The position numbers were made by a program, and so were the translations under genes. The notes under the pieces were generated by a model. The model ran no database searches and was not told the origin of the DNA. It was given only the letters and a program-made list of their open reading frames with translations. A stretch of DNA of 60,000 nt from Symsagittifera roscoffensis (lineage: Eukaryota; Xenacoelomorpha; Acoela; Convolutidae). Each line of letters begins with the position of its first letter. Position 1 is the first letter of the stretch. Positions 11,416 through 22,548 of this stretch are shown piece after piece. The stretch lies in assembly GCF_963678635.1 (NCBI RefSeq), contig NC_087070.1, positions 43,262,988-43,322,987 on the forward strand. The letters are read 5' to 3'.

Positions 11416-13295
11416 GTGTAGTGTATAAAAGTAACTACCTTCCCGTGCCATCCTTTGAACGAGCGGGACCATCAACACAGGCGGTTCGAATTAAGACACC
11501 GGGACCAGCAAACACTCTTCCACTAGTCATACAGAGACCCAGAAGAAGAATCAGGTGACACTTTCGGACACTGACGAGGACGAGGAGTTCGATCGGGCCC
11601 TGTTGCAAAAACTCCCAATAGGTGCGCATCTTCCACTTAATAACATACCCTATGACTTACAAAAAGTTAAACGATCTTTTCTCGCCGATAACCCGCAACG
11701 TGATATAGCGAACATTAGAACAAGAAAACCAATTCGTTGGCTTACACAACAAGAAAAACAAAGGCTAGAAAGGGCCCCTCTGGTTTTCCTAAAAGATCGT
11801 TTTAAAGGGCCCCAGAACACCGTAGACCCAAAATTGGGTAAACGTATGGAACAAGTGGCAAGAAATTTGGGTACAATAGCACGTAAAACAAAAAATTCTG
11901 GGGTATTCGGTGCACATTTTAAAATAATAGAAAACGGGTCAATCATTAATTACTCCCCGCACACTGCGTGGGTTTGGGAAGAAGGAAAACAACCGAGAGA
12001 AATAAGACACGACGGTCTAGCTTTTGTACCGGATCCTCGAATTTACGGAAAATGAAGACCGGCGCAGCTAAAAGACTTTGTAGCATACAAACATTTACCA
12101 AGAGCTAAACCCCGTATTTCAGACGCAGGAGTTAAACAAACAAAACCAACTGATTCAAAAATCCAAAAGCAGTTACCCAAGGAACAGCAGAACACGGCGA
12201 AAAAATCATCGACATCTGTAAGCACCAAACGAAAGCCACCTAAAAACATTGAGGAACTAATCCGGCAAACGATGAACCGAAAGGCGCCAGGACAACATCG
12301 TATCCATAAAGCGACACCAGCAACGTCGAAAAGACAACCTCAAGGTCCAAGAAACCTACCAACGGCTAGTAAAAGCCTCAAGTCTCCAAGTCGCAAAGGA
12401 AAGGGCAGCCCAGAGAAATTACGCAGAGACAACACACATATTGAATTTGAATGTGAAACGTCGATCTCGATATCATACACAATCGCCACACATGCCCCCA
12501 GCCAAAACGATTGACTGGAAAAACACGCCGCCACAGGAAAACCTACCAAGCCGTAGATCCACAAGGACTAAAACAAGCGCGCTTGCAAATAAAATTGGAA
12601 ATGCAATTCCGATCAACACGATTGCCAATGATACCACTGCGGACAATGAGGTTTGTCACATAACGATGCAGCATCCGCAAACTCAAAATGCCGAACCAAT
12701 CGTTCAGGCAGCAGGCACGACTCACGAATCGTCGAGAGATATCAAATGCATCGAAATCAACACAACTGACGAAACGCCAGAACAATTAAGAGTCAAAGAA
12801 ACCAATGACGGGACAGGTGGTCATTTCAGTTCCATACGGGACACAGCGGATCCAGAAGATACACTGTGCACACCGACAAAAACGACCACACACTCAAATT
12901 CACCACAGAATATTCCGGGTGATAAGTTAGTTACGGCGATAAATACATCAACACAACCCGCTTCACCACAAAGCCCGAATCAAAGAGCAATTAGTTCACG
13001 TTACGTGATTGACAGACCAGCTGAAACTTCCTACTCACCAGACAAATCGCTCATTGAAAGTTTTAATGACGCAATGAAGATTCTCAAATCCATATCGCCA
13101 ACAAAAAACTTTACGAAATTTCAAAGAGAATGCGAGAGACAAGATCGCCCTAAATACCTTATAAAACACACGAAGGCGGCGAAAAGCAGCGAAACGGACA
13201 CACAACAAACACCACAGACCTCATCTGCAACGAACGCCCCCGAGACCTCACCTCCACCGAACGAGGATGATGATGAAAAACAGGAGAATATATGA
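11416..13295 (+). pseudogene. Gypsy-1 third reading frame, function unknown
   Basis: About 1.85 kb of protein-like sequence after integrase. 11420-11554 reads as a frame-shifted integrase tail. 11555-12514 is one frame interrupted by a single TGA at 12053-12055, and 12441-13295 continues in another frame. The first part is folded-looking and basic, rich in Trp/Pro/Arg. The rest is Lys/Ser/Thr/Pro-rich and probably disordered. The position is that of env in errantivirus-like elements, but I see no signal peptide, furin site or membrane segment, so I do not call it env. An RNA/DNA-binding accessory protein is possible but unproven. Confidence 0.6.
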
Positions 13296-13310
13296 TGTGA
13301 TCATCATATA

Positions 13311-13327
13311 GAAAAAAGAAGGGGGAA
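13311..13327 (+). other. Polypurine tract of Gypsy-1
   Basis: GAAAAAAGAAGGGGGAA lies directly against the 3' LTR start, the expected primer site for plus-strand DNA synthesis. Confidence 0.9.
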
Positions 13328-13666
13328 TGTTATCCGTACGGATATAGTGGATATCCATTAGAACTCAGTATAGCTAAAACAGTTACATAGATTGTTTATA
13401 GTTCTAACCTTTAACCATACCTACTTATGTAAACGTAATCATATAGATATCTGATCTAAATTAAGTATCTATTAAACCTAACACCATTTTCAATAGTTAT
13501 TTATGAGTCTCTGTCGCTCTCATGATTTCTAGGTCAGATTCGAATCAGACATAACTTTACCGGTTGAATTTAAGTTGATAACAAAATCTTTTGGTTTCCT
13601 ATTTCTATTACACAGTATGTCTCAAATCATATCTAACCGATATACACAGAATCCGTGGGTATAACA
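13328..13666 (+). repeat. Gypsy-1 3' LTR
   Basis: 339 bp, TGTTATCC...ATAACA, followed by target duplication ATAGC (13667-13671). Antisense to the channel gene, it would supply new C-terminal codons to any minus-strand exon running in from 13803. Confidence 0.95.
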
Positions 13667-13803
13667 ATAGCAAGGAAGAGCCAACAGTCACCGCTCCAGA
13701 ACCGGGGCTAGATGCAGTACCGCTTCTCAACTTGTAGCTTAAGTCTTCAGTACGACACCAAACTGTGCAGTAGATGGGCGCATTTTTTGGTGTGTGAACG
13801 TCA
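13667..13803 (-). CDS. Putative terminal exon of the Kv channel gene (low confidence)
   Basis: On the minus strand an acceptor TCTGAATTCCAG|TGACG sets an exon start at 13803. The sequence behind it is GC-richer than its surroundings. Two frames make sense. Entered in phase 1 (from the 608-bp blocks or from the short form of the tail exon) it gives about 21 codons and a TAA at 13739-13741. Entered in phase 2 (from the long tail exon) it stays open to the Gypsy-1 junction at 13667 and reads DVHTPKNAPIYCTVW and onward; it now runs into the LTR. Before insertion that frame would have continued into 6675 and below. No domain is recognised. The link to the channel is inferred from strand, order and phase. 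Confidence 0.3.
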
Positions 13804-14166
13804 CTGGAATTCAGAGACAAGTCTTTAAATATGGTAAACTGTTTTTGAAAAAATCAAAGGAAACCCGAGATTCACTAACGTTGAAAATTCACTAACGACA
13901 CAGTTTGGCCTCGTAGTGTTAGAATTTTGTTCAATTTTTTTTACTGAGGCAATCAAATAGTCTGCTTGAATCTAGAAAACTAAGCCTGAGTCAATAGACG
14001 ACATCAGAGGTGGATCTAGAGTTTCTTCGTGAGAATTTCGTCAAAGTTTATTAAAATCGACCAGTTTGTCTTTCGGAGCTCTTCCAAATCACTATAAAGA
14101 CAACAAAATTTTAAGAAAACAGGCAAAAAAGACATTTTAGGAACTTTTTGGAAAGTTTTGACCAAC
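13804..14166. repeat. Intronic stretch with C-family dispersed repeat
   Basis: Contains at 14040-14165 the motif CGGAGCTCTTCCAAATCACT followed by ATAAAGAC and a run related to sequences at 56670-56780 and 58550-58640. I call this the C-family. No gene seen. Confidence 0.5.
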
Positions 14167-14389
14167 CATTGCTGTCTTTCGGCGCGCAATTTACCTCAAA
14201 TAGATCCCGCAACGAGCAACCATGGAGTTTCTCCATTATAATGAACTTCTGAAACAAAGTGTTTCATTATATTCCATTAAAAAAATACAATTTAGACCAC
14301 GATTAAATTTTGTTTTTATCATCGTTCAAATTTGAAAGAAAAATAATTCACTTAAGTCTATTAGAATCGATCTTAACTCACTAGTTAAG

Positions 14390-14614
14390 GGGAGCGATGG
14401 TGAAGTGGTTACGTCTCCGCCTCTCAATCGAAAGGTCGGATGTTCGAGGCCCACCATGATCCGTGCTCGTTGCTTGAGGGTGAAGCAACATTACCCAGCC
14501 CAGAAAATTATCCAAAAAAATTGCATGTAGTTCTTAAACAGGGGCACAACAGCGGTTCGCCGTGATGAGCTGTACAGCTCTTGTGTTGGTCCTTTCCCCC
14601 GTGGATGAATGGTC
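14390..14614 (+). mobile_element. tRNA-derived SINE, full length, only in copy A
   Basis: Flanked by TTAAG at 14385-14389 and 14615-14619. The 5' part looks like a tRNA with an internal RNA polymerase III promoter: A box TGGTGAAGTGG (14398-14408) and B box TGTTCGAGGCC (14441-14451). The 3' part (GGGGCACAACAGCGG...GGTCC) is found again, truncated and inverted, at 24814-24909 and 41808-41903, proving a dispersed family. The matching place in copy B (around 32190) lacks it. No A-rich tail is seen. Confidence 0.8.
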
Positions 14615-14619
14615 TTAAG

Positions 14620-15154
14620 ATTCTGAAATCGATTATTGTTGACAATATAGTCCATTATAATGTATTATTTTTGGAATAAAAATTCTTAATAATCGATAAC
14701 AAACGATTTTCTTTTTACAAAAAAAATTTGATTGTTCTGCAGAAATCTTGCAAGATTTGCAAAATTTTCTATGATATCAATCCCCCTGTTTTCGATGGCA
14801 CTCCCCTACACTAGTTTGCCAAATTGTATTATATTGACATAAAAAATGTTAGGACTAAAATCCAATTTTATTGTTTTATTATCGATTTTTTTATAATTTC
14901 ACAGATACTGACGGTAAAATGACAATATAATTGTTTATGATCCATAGGCGTTTGCTGTGCGAATTGAAAATTAACCTGATTTGCACTTGAAACTTTTTCT
15001 TAAAAAATTTTATCAATTAATTATGAAGATTTTTCCCAAAAAATTTGCCTCAGTTGAAAGCAGTTATATCGGTCAGTATATGTCGGTTAGTACAAGTATT
15101 ATATGTACAACAAATGTCGGCCGTTATTAAGACCTGATGGAAAAATGTTTTTCC
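14620..15154. other. Non-coding part of copy A
   Basis: AT-rich sequence matched by 32200-32735 in copy B. No exon, RNA gene or clear repeat seen. Confidence 0.5.
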
Positions 15155-16375
15155 AAAGCAATTTTTTTATCTAAACCTGAAATTCATACATTTGAATCTG
15201 ATTTGCTAATTTTAGCTAAACAAATACAAGCAATGTGGTCAGGTATTCCAATAAAAAGTTCCAGCAGATAAAGGTCTAGCCGAAAATCCCAACAAGGTGG
15301 AATTTTGAAAGTTAACTAGAATAGCTTCGAGTCACTTCTGAAACCTTGCCCAGACAAGTTCAGTTCAATAAAATGACTTAGTCTGATTAGTTTTTATAAG
15401 TTTGGATAATCTAAAACTTTTAAGTTATAGTTTTTACAAGTTTCGATAAAAATTGTATCTGCTTAAAATTTTCATTAAAGGGGCGTAAAACATTGTTTGA
15501 ACTTAATTGGCTTAGTAGTCAAGCAGATTCAACCACATTAGTTTTAACTCAAGATTAATGGCCCGAATAATGGAAAACTTTCAACCAATCAAAATTAGTA
15601 GAAGTTGCTATTCGCTGATTGGTTTTTACAATGAACAGAAAACAAAAATATCAGAAAAAAATAAAGCATGCTCAGTAAAAGCAGATTCAATAATTTTGGT
15701 GTTTTTTTTTAAATCTTTATAATCGCTATTGCGTTTTTTTTGTGTGCAAAAATCTGCTTTTTTCTAATGTTTCTTTGATCTGGTAATGCTTTAAAACCTA
15801 TTATATAGAACCTGCTTAGCTTATATTCGATCGATATTAATTTTAACAGCCTAAATTTATTTGCTTGTTTGTAGATTTTTGAAATTTTTTTGAGGTTTTT
15901 GAATACTTAGTTCTGATTTGCTGAAATTCCAATATTCAATTACTCAACAAGAGAAACACCACCCATTTAGTGCATAAAAGCCTAATAATCAATCGAAGAA
16001 CAATTGTGCTGCAAAACTCAATTGCAGCATAAAGAATGGGTCTCATGCACAAAACGGCCCACAATTTTACATCTCTTGAACTGAATTTATGTGGAGGAAT
16101 CTGATTGGCTAATATATCAAAAGAAAATATCAAATAAAGTTTCAGGCGAATAGAATTATCAGTCGAATTGGCGTACAAAATTCAGAATTTTTGTTTTGCC
16201 ACGCTGTTTTAGTGACTCGAAATTAACTTGATTTTTTTTTACTTAAGTAAACTTCGTTTATTTTTTCGGCTAATATTTTTATCTGCTAAAATTTTTGGTC
16301 GGGATTTCTGATTGTGCAAATCAGATTGTGCAAATTTCAGCTTCAGATACAAAAAAAAAATTTTTGGGCGGTTTA
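15155..16375. mobile_element. Foldback-like element, copy A
   Basis: Two arms of roughly 190 bp (about 15155-15350 and 16190-16375) are imperfect inverted repeats. Shared blocks are the ATCTGATTTGC segment, CAGCAGATAAA/TTTATCTGCT, TAGCCGAAAA/TTTTCGGCTA and CTTCGAGTCAC/GTGACTCGAA. The interior has no significant coding frame. The same structure occurs in copy B at 32740-33985. Ends and target duplication could not be defined, so it may be a degraded DNA transposon. Confidence 0.5.
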
Positions 16376-16509
16376 GTGCATAAGACCCTGCATTTTTGGG
16401 ACAATTTTCTCGTAGAACGCTTGTTCATTTAATTTTTTTAGGCTAAATAAAAGCTAGTTCTAAACAGTTTAGCCTAAATTGTTTGCAGTTCCTTTGAAAT
16501 TGATTTGAA

Positions 16510-17135
16510 TTTTTCACTCTATCGTGTTCTGCGTTGTGTTTACTTTAAATAATTGAAAATTCAAATAAAAAAATACTTGCAAGTTTTTTTTATTTTTGCT
16601 TGAAAATCACCTTCACACGCTATGTAAAGCAAAAATTTCATATTTCGGAAACAATCAAGTTTTAAATAGACTAAATGGCTAACCTCAACTCAATTTGGAA
16701 CTATTCATTACACGGGCTACATCTCTCTGCAAAATAATTGTTATTATATTTTATCTGCCCACACGCTAATGTAAACTACAAAGAGATGTGTTTAGTGTCT
16801 TGTATACTAATAAAACTACCAAAATGCCTTGATTAATGTGTTGTAATTTAAATTACAACGCATTAATCCGCCGCTTACGCGTGTTATAAGAACGAAAACC
16901 ATCGCGCGTTAATTATCCAAAATTGAACAAATTAGCAATTTTCAAAACCCCATTACTTTTTAATTTAGGTTCAGCACAACAATACTTTTCGAATGACATA
17001 ATAAATTTTTTATCGAAAATGGCCTGCTAAAAATTCAAATATTGTCTGGAGTAAGAATCACCGCGAGCACATATTTTCCCTTATTGTCTTTGAAAGTAGG
17101 AAAGATGGGCGAAGCTTTAAATGTTCCGGCCATCT
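16510..17135 (+). repeat. R-family dispersed repeat copy
   Basis: Degenerate copy with the R-family core: CCGCTTACGCGTG (about 16870) followed by CATCGCGCGTTAATTATCC and, near the end, GAGCACATATTTTCCCTTAT. The Copy B counterpart is 34150-34765. The same core recurs in at least nine places in the window. Confidence 0.6.
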
Positions 17136-17269
17136 TTTAACATCAATGAATGAATGTAGGCAAAAAAGATAAATTTTTCAAAATATATATACTCCTTTAT
17201 AAATTACAGAGTCATATTTAACATTCAGTAATATAGTATTTAGAAAAACTATCATGCCTCAATTTCAGT

Positions 17270-17500
17270 TGGAATGATTTCTGAGCCGGACTAAATTGCC
17301 GCTTACTCGTTAACAGCTCGATTTATACCGCGCGTAAATTATACCAAATCGACCATAATTTTGCAAAAAACTGTCAAAAATGAAATACATTTTCTTATAT
17401 TCAGGACATGTAGAAAAATCCCGTCGAAAAAAAAACTGTTAAAATTGAAACTAGTTTGGAGAAAAACCCAACCCGAGCACGATTAATTGGTCCTTCGAAA
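17270..17500 (+). repeat. R-family dispersed repeat, partial
   Basis: Has TTGCCGCTTACTCGTTAACAG, then TACCGCGCGTAAATTATACC and ACCCGAGCACGATTAATTGG, the right half of the R-family. The Copy B match is 34905-35200, which carries a short internal repeat of CCCGAGCACG. Confidence 0.55.
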
Positions 17501-18377
17501 GTTTGAACTTTAGTCGAGCTTGAAATCCAAAGAATTATCCTTTAATTAGTCAAAATCAGCAGGTAAAACACCCCCCCCCCCCTCTCACACTATGGTTTCT
17601 TCCATTCACCCCGTGAAATGTTCGAAACATAAATTTTGTGAACATATTGACCCGGGTTACAAGGATTCGACGAGTTTTTTTTTCTAACACGGCTTTGCTT
17701 TAGGCTAGCTTCTATATCGGCTGATTCATGGCATATGCCAGATCTTACAAAAACAAGAGATTCAATGTCTGCGCTTGAAGAGTTTTATTTTAGGGATACT
17801 CGTTTTATAAGTGCACCTTTTTATTCAAATTGATAGTAATTCTGTTTCAAAGATTTTTTGTTCGGCCAGAAGTAACCCTTGAAAAAAATGTTAATGACAA
17901 GAATTGAGGTTGAAAACCTTAACATTTGTGGAGCACGCTTCTACTATAGAAAATTTTCACTAGAAAAATGTTGATTTCAATTTGAAAAAAAGCTACTGGC
18001 TATTTTTTTACTCACACTTTTTTGAAATTTAAAACATCCGATATAAATTCAATATAATCTGACAAAAACAAAAGCAGCACCATCAAAGTTACATTAGGAA
18101 AGTGAATCAATTGTAATTTGCAAAACTAAATATTTGTAATCTAAAAGATTCTCGGTTAAGTGGTACAAACAAATCGGCCCTGCAGCTTAATATGATTCAG
18201 TTTTATTTTAAGATCAATCGGATGTGAATTCAAAATGCATGAATTGTAAGAATTGAGAGTTTGAAGTTTTCACTTGTCAATTGGGTTGAATGGACTCTTT
18301 TTTGTCAACTTCCAATCTCCGATTGAAATCTTTGAACCCTGAAAAACAGCATAGTGTGTATAGGGTAGTCTCAACGC
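17501..18377. other. Non-coding, with poly-C tract
   Basis: AT-rich intronic-looking sequence. A run of about 13 C near 17570-17582 precedes TCTCACACTATGG; copy B has the same tract near 35269. No gene seen. Confidence 0.5.
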
Positions 18378-18740
18378 CTAAGAAAAGCCATATAAAAGCA
18401 CATAGTCTTGAGGGGTGAATCTAAGATCTTCAATGATTTTCCGGCACCATAACAGCCCTGTTTTTGGCAAATTTTTCTCCGTTTGATATAAATTTTTGAA
18501 AAACAAGAAAAAAACGCGTTTTTTATGGAAAAATTTGGAAGGTTCTGACCAAAAAGTAGCGTTCTTATGGAGCGGTCTCTTTATCTCCTCAAAATTAGAA
18601 TATATTAGAGGGCGCCTTACAAAAATGGACATCGTAAAATAGTACCAGGGGGGAATTTTTGGGTGGCGAGGGGGTGGATTCCCTGAGGGTAAGCGCCTAC
18701 ACCTCCCCACCATAATTTCGCCCCGATATGTCTTGATTCA
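18378..18740 (-). repeat. C-family dispersed repeat, copy A
   Basis: Minus-strand reading frame 18378-18713 is open but is repeated, with stops, at 36131-36420. Related sequence (TCCCTGAGGG, GGTGGCGAGGGGGT) occurs near 58750. Shared motifs across copies and the lack of any domain argue for a mobile repeat, not a gene. Confidence 0.5.
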
Positions 18741-19026
18741 TTATTAACTGGACGGCGTGGTATTTTAGACATACAGTTTTCTAGCGATTCAATTGTTTCT
18801 GCTATCTTTAAGTTGTTTTTAATGTCACAAAATATAACTTTTTGGGAAATTGCGATTATTTTTGAATACTTTCTGAACCGTGTTTTGATATCTTCCCATA
18901 TAGTTTCGTTTTTTGAAAAAAGCTGAAATTTTTCAAGAACGATTCGTTAACAATTGATTGAATTCTTAAAGACTATGGTAGTTTTGTAAAAAAAAAATAT
19001 CAACAACTTTGGAAACCTGTGCGTAC

Positions 19027-19240
19027 TGTCGAAGTGTTTCTAACGTCCGTGTAATAATAAGTAGAACTTAATAAAACAGTTTAGAAAAAAAACGTTTCAA
19101 TTCTCAAAGGACACGTTCGCCACCAGCGATCCGCAGTTCCAACGCTTTCTATAATTGACCTTGACGATGTTACATGAGTACCATACATAATAGTGTTCTC
19201 TAACATAAATTACATTACCAGTTAAACAGTCTCCACTACA
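19027..19240 (-). repeat. Gypsy-2 copy A 3' LTR
   Basis: 214 bp on the minus strand, TGTAGTGGAGACTG at the start and CTTCGACA at the end, then the target duplication GTACG. It aligns with 23479-23694 with multiple differences, so the insertion is old. Confidence 0.9.
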
Positions 19241-19777
19241 CTCCCCCTCCCCATTCATTAAAACCAAGAACATCGTAAAAAACATAAGGTTACTCCACTA
19301 AGTATTTAATCAGTCATTGATAAATTCACAGATAAATGAGCTAAAGTTTTGAAATCCTATCGACCCTTTTTCTCCTCTCGGGTCGGCCACTCGTTGGCGT
19401 CATAAGTTGGCACAAATTTTTCGACTCTTCCGATATCTGCCGCTGCTCCTCCCGGTCATACTAATGTCCAATATTTCAACCGCAAAATCCAAATCGTCAG
19501 TGGCCATTGCGCCGCAGGAGTTACTACTGATATCTGCTTTGCCAGAAATCATTTGTTCACGGCCACCAACTTGTCTAATAATGCGTGCCCTGCTTTACTG
19601 ATGGCCTCCCTCGTCCACTGAATTTCCGTCTGTGCTACATCAACAAGTTGTCCAAGCGCCGAATTCATCCGACTATTTCTGTGCGTGCCTCCAGTCCCTG
19701 GTATAACGCTTGAATTCGGAATCCGTCCACGTTGTTACCATGGGCATCGACAACTGTTGGTATACCGTTGGTGTGCG

Positions 19778-21170
19778 TTACAATCCAACGCAAATCGTCA
19801 AGCACATCCACGAAGTGCCCCTACACGTTCTCGTCAAGGCCAGTAATGTCATCTTGGAGGTTATCGTCGCCCCAGTAAAATGACACATCTCTCTATCAAA
19901 ATAAGCGTCTCCGGCAACATTATTCTTCGGACTTGGACTCTTTATCGGGCTACGCAACCTTTTCTTAGGTGGTGCCCGTTCCGTCATTTTAGCTCCCCCG
20001 CGTGGTCTGCTGACAGTCTTACCCTTCGCTAATGTCTGTCGAAAACGCCTGAGGTCGCTTTCAGTAGTACATAAAGGTTCTCAACCGAAGTAACCTTGGT
20101 CGTCGCCGCCTTGATCCCTTGAGTTTCCGTTGTGACCGCACTTGCAAGGAAACGTTATCCCAGAAATTTTGACGGTCTTCTGTCCCCTATTCCGCCAGCG
20201 TATGCTCTACCGTTTGTACATGTCCATGGTGGTGTCATCATCCGGACTCGTGTATTCCTACAAAACTAGCGCTAGAAATATCTTCTTCTTGCGACCTAGA
20301 TAATACAAAACATTTCCAAGATAAGTTACCTATCGAAGCATTTTGGCGACCATATGCCAGACCGTATTTGCTTTATGGCCAAAATGAGCCTCAAAAGGAA
20401 AACATCCAATTGATTCATGGATTGCTGTTCTAAATATGAATTAACTCTCATTTAGTGCTGGCCTAAGCGCCGTCCGTGTATTCTGAAACGAGTATGCTAT
20501 GACACGATGCCGACCTACCGGATCAAATATTAACTAACTGTTTTTAGTGGTACAATGTTCACGTATTGATTTTGCAATGAACCCCTACCCTCGGTCTGTA
20601 CCAATTGCTCTTGGGATCCATGAACTTCAATATAGTTTACAAGAAGTTCTTCAATCACGGTAGCTCTTGTTCTCTTAGTGATCTGTATCGGAGGAAAATT
20701 TGAACATCTATCGATGCAATTGAACAAGTACTGTTTAGTACCTCATACCGTAGGTAGCGGACGTAAAAAAATCAACTGCAATTCTTGATTAGGTTCTCCT
20801 AAGAAATTAAACTTAGTAACGTCCCCCTCCGGAATGACCGACTTCAATTTCTCACCAAATTTTACACACTCCATGCAATTGGCCGCCGTTAGTTGATTTT
20901 GGCGATTCATATGTGGCCACCAGAATCTTGAACATGCCCGTATGCCCCTCGTGCAGCCGCATCAAAATTGTTGCTCAAAACTGAGGCGGCATAACGATTC
21001 TATCTTCGCGTAAGAAAATTCCATGCGACGTATGGAATTTTTTCAGGTAATTGTTTAAAAAATGACCTGAGTTTTTTATTTGATCGTAATTTTTTGCAGA
21101 TAAAGCTTCGACAATAGAATTGACAGTTTCATCAGCCTTTTAAGAAATGCGATAAAATCTGCATCAAAAA
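19778..21170 (-). pseudogene. pol: Gypsy-2 copy A integrase and C-terminal remnants
   Basis: Broken integrase. From about 20880 downward, a Cys-containing segment (AANCMECVKFGEKLKS) leads to GEPNQELQL, the usual entry to the core; the first catalytic Asp is replaced by Ile here but kept in copy B. 20530-20727 reads CIDRCSNFPPIQITKRTRAT and later QLVQTEGRGS, the degenerate second catalytic region. Frames are shifted between pieces. 19778-19987 is a Lys/Pro/Arg-rich piece that is also present in copy B. Copy B lacks most of 20070-20750. Confidence 0.7.
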
Positions 21171-21171
21171 T

Positions 21172-21642
21172 TCAGGCCAACCAAATAAGATACTTCATAC
21201 ATAGCCGGCAAGATAACACCGGTATCAGCCATTGGCTGTCGATGTGATGCGACTGATCGACGGTAACTTTCGGATCTCCTACCCGTCCTTTTCTCCGTTT
21301 TTTTAACTCCCTACTCATGTCACTTACTGCCAATGGATTTGGTAACTCACAAAGTGAGCAATGCTCTATACGCAAGTGATTCGATGTACACACTTTGATT
21401 GAATGATAGTTGTGAAATGCGTCGATCAGTTTCTTTGCTGCACATTCCTTTCGATGACGTAATTCTCGTTCCGATTTCGTTTTACACATTACTTCAATAT
21501 TCTGGCTGCGCGTTCCAGTGATACTAAACGCCGAAGGTTGTAAAAGCCTGTACATACTATCGATCTGTGTCTCAACAAAAAGATTATCCAACTCCGACAC
21601 TATTGGGAGCGTACTCAACGGGTTGCCTGGATAAATAGTCAA
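21172..21642 (-). pseudogene. pol: Gypsy-2 copy A pol linker
   Basis: Open 156-codon stretch between RNase H and integrase with a Cys/His-bearing middle (CTSNHLRIEHCSLC). No enzyme domain recognised. Copy B keeps a shortened, shifted version (38320-38565). Position fits a polyprotein tether or an early integrase zinc region. Confidence 0.5.
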
Positions 21643-21990
21643 TTAATCCCATATTTTTTCCCAGAAACAAGTTCTATTTCGTAATCAAAAAGCAACAAGC
21701 GATCGACCCACCACACTCTCCGCGTTTGTAATAAATTAGTATTATTGTCCACTAGAAAGCATGATAGTAGCGCCTTATGATCTCGAAAAATCGTGAACAG
21801 AGCCCCAAATATGTACTTTTGATAATGAGTCACAGCCTAAACGAGCGATAATAATTCTAAATCGTTAATGCTGTAATTTAGCACCACCTCATTCAAGAAT
21901 CTGTAAGCATAGGATACATATTCCCAGCCCTTGGTATGGATTTGAGGATTTGCTCCTAGGAGGCATCCAACCCTTGTTTTGAAGCGTCGC
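21639..21990 (-). pseudogene. pol: Gypsy-2 copy A RNase H remnant
   Basis: Reads FGALFTIFRDHKALLSCF, then RRVWWVDRLLLFDYEIELVSGKK, the typical late RNase H segment of Gypsy elements (usual TDHKALL and RW...L..F.. blocks). The upstream half is shifted in another frame. Inactive. Confidence 0.75.
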
Positions 21991-22350
21991 AATTTACTCT
22001 TGTTTGTTTTTCACGATCGAAATAGTGTTGTTGGACAAAAAGACCGACTGTTGATTTCATTTTCACGAAAACTTTTCATGATCAGAACCCCATTCGAACC
22101 TTGAGTGTTTCTTCATTTAGTTTCGAAATGGTTTCGTTGTCGCAACTAAATTAAAAATAAATCGGATAAATTGATCTAACGACCCAATTATTGAGCGAAT
22201 ATTGGTAATTTTTTTTGTTTTTTTTTCATGTTAACGATTGTTTCGAGCTTCAATTCTACTGCAATTGTAACCCTTTTGGACAGATAAAACCCCAGCCACT
22301 CTATTTCTTTGACAAAGAAAATACACTTACCCCATTTTAACGCAGCATTA

Positions 22351-22548
22351 TTATCGTTTAATACGTTTAGAAAGATTCCAATTTCCCGCCAATGGTTTTC
22401 TAAATACCATCGGGTTGCAAATCAAGATATCATCAAGAAAGACATGCACCTCCGACAAATAGCCCAACATGGGATCCATCACCCGCTGAAAATCTTTCGG
22501 CATATCTCTCCCAACCACTTTCGGTTTTCTTTTCCGGCCTGATCCCAC
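22351..22548 (-). pseudogene. pol: Gypsy-2 copy A reverse transcriptase core fragment
   Basis: Contains DFQRVMDPMLG, a conserved palm block, followed by VHVFLDDILI with the catalytic Asp pair at 22429-22440. The remaining RT is in other frames with stops. The copy B equivalent is near 39365-39480 and also broken. Confidence 0.8.

Larger units (their letters stand above)
6681..13666 (+). mobile_element. Gypsy-1, decayed Gypsy-type (Metaviridae-like) LTR retrotransposon
   Basis: Complete element of 6,986 bp. LTRs begin TGTTATCC and end GGGTATAACA. A 5-bp target duplication ATAGC lies at 6676-6680 and 13667-13671. A primer site follows the 5' LTR and a purine tract precedes the 3' LTR. The gene order gag, protease, RT, RNase H, integrase is that of the Gypsy group (integrase after RNase H, D35E spacing). 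All frames are interrupted by stops and frameshifts, and RT has lost its catalytic loop. The LTRs differ at roughly 22 positions of 340 by eye, so this is an old, non-autonomous copy. It lies antisense to the channel gene. Confidence 0.95.

Noticed and set aside
11555-13295. Envelope gene of Gypsy-1
   Set aside because: No signal peptide, membrane segment or cleavage site visible; kept as unknown third frame.
14390-14460. Functional tRNA gene
   Set aside because: Box A and B are present, but the acceptor and anticodon stems do not pair well and the sequence continues as a SINE body seen elsewhere.
15936-16178. 80-codon minus-strand frame conserved in copy B (33575-33760)
   Set aside because: It lies inside the foldback element; the frame differs by indels and has no domain.
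18378-18713. 111-codon minus-strand gene
   Set aside because: The copy B version is shortened by frame-changing indels and parts recur elsewhere as a dispersed repeat.
19097-19285. 62-codon minus-strand frame near Gypsy-2
   Set aside because: It lies within the LTR and the same translation appears in the other LTR copies.
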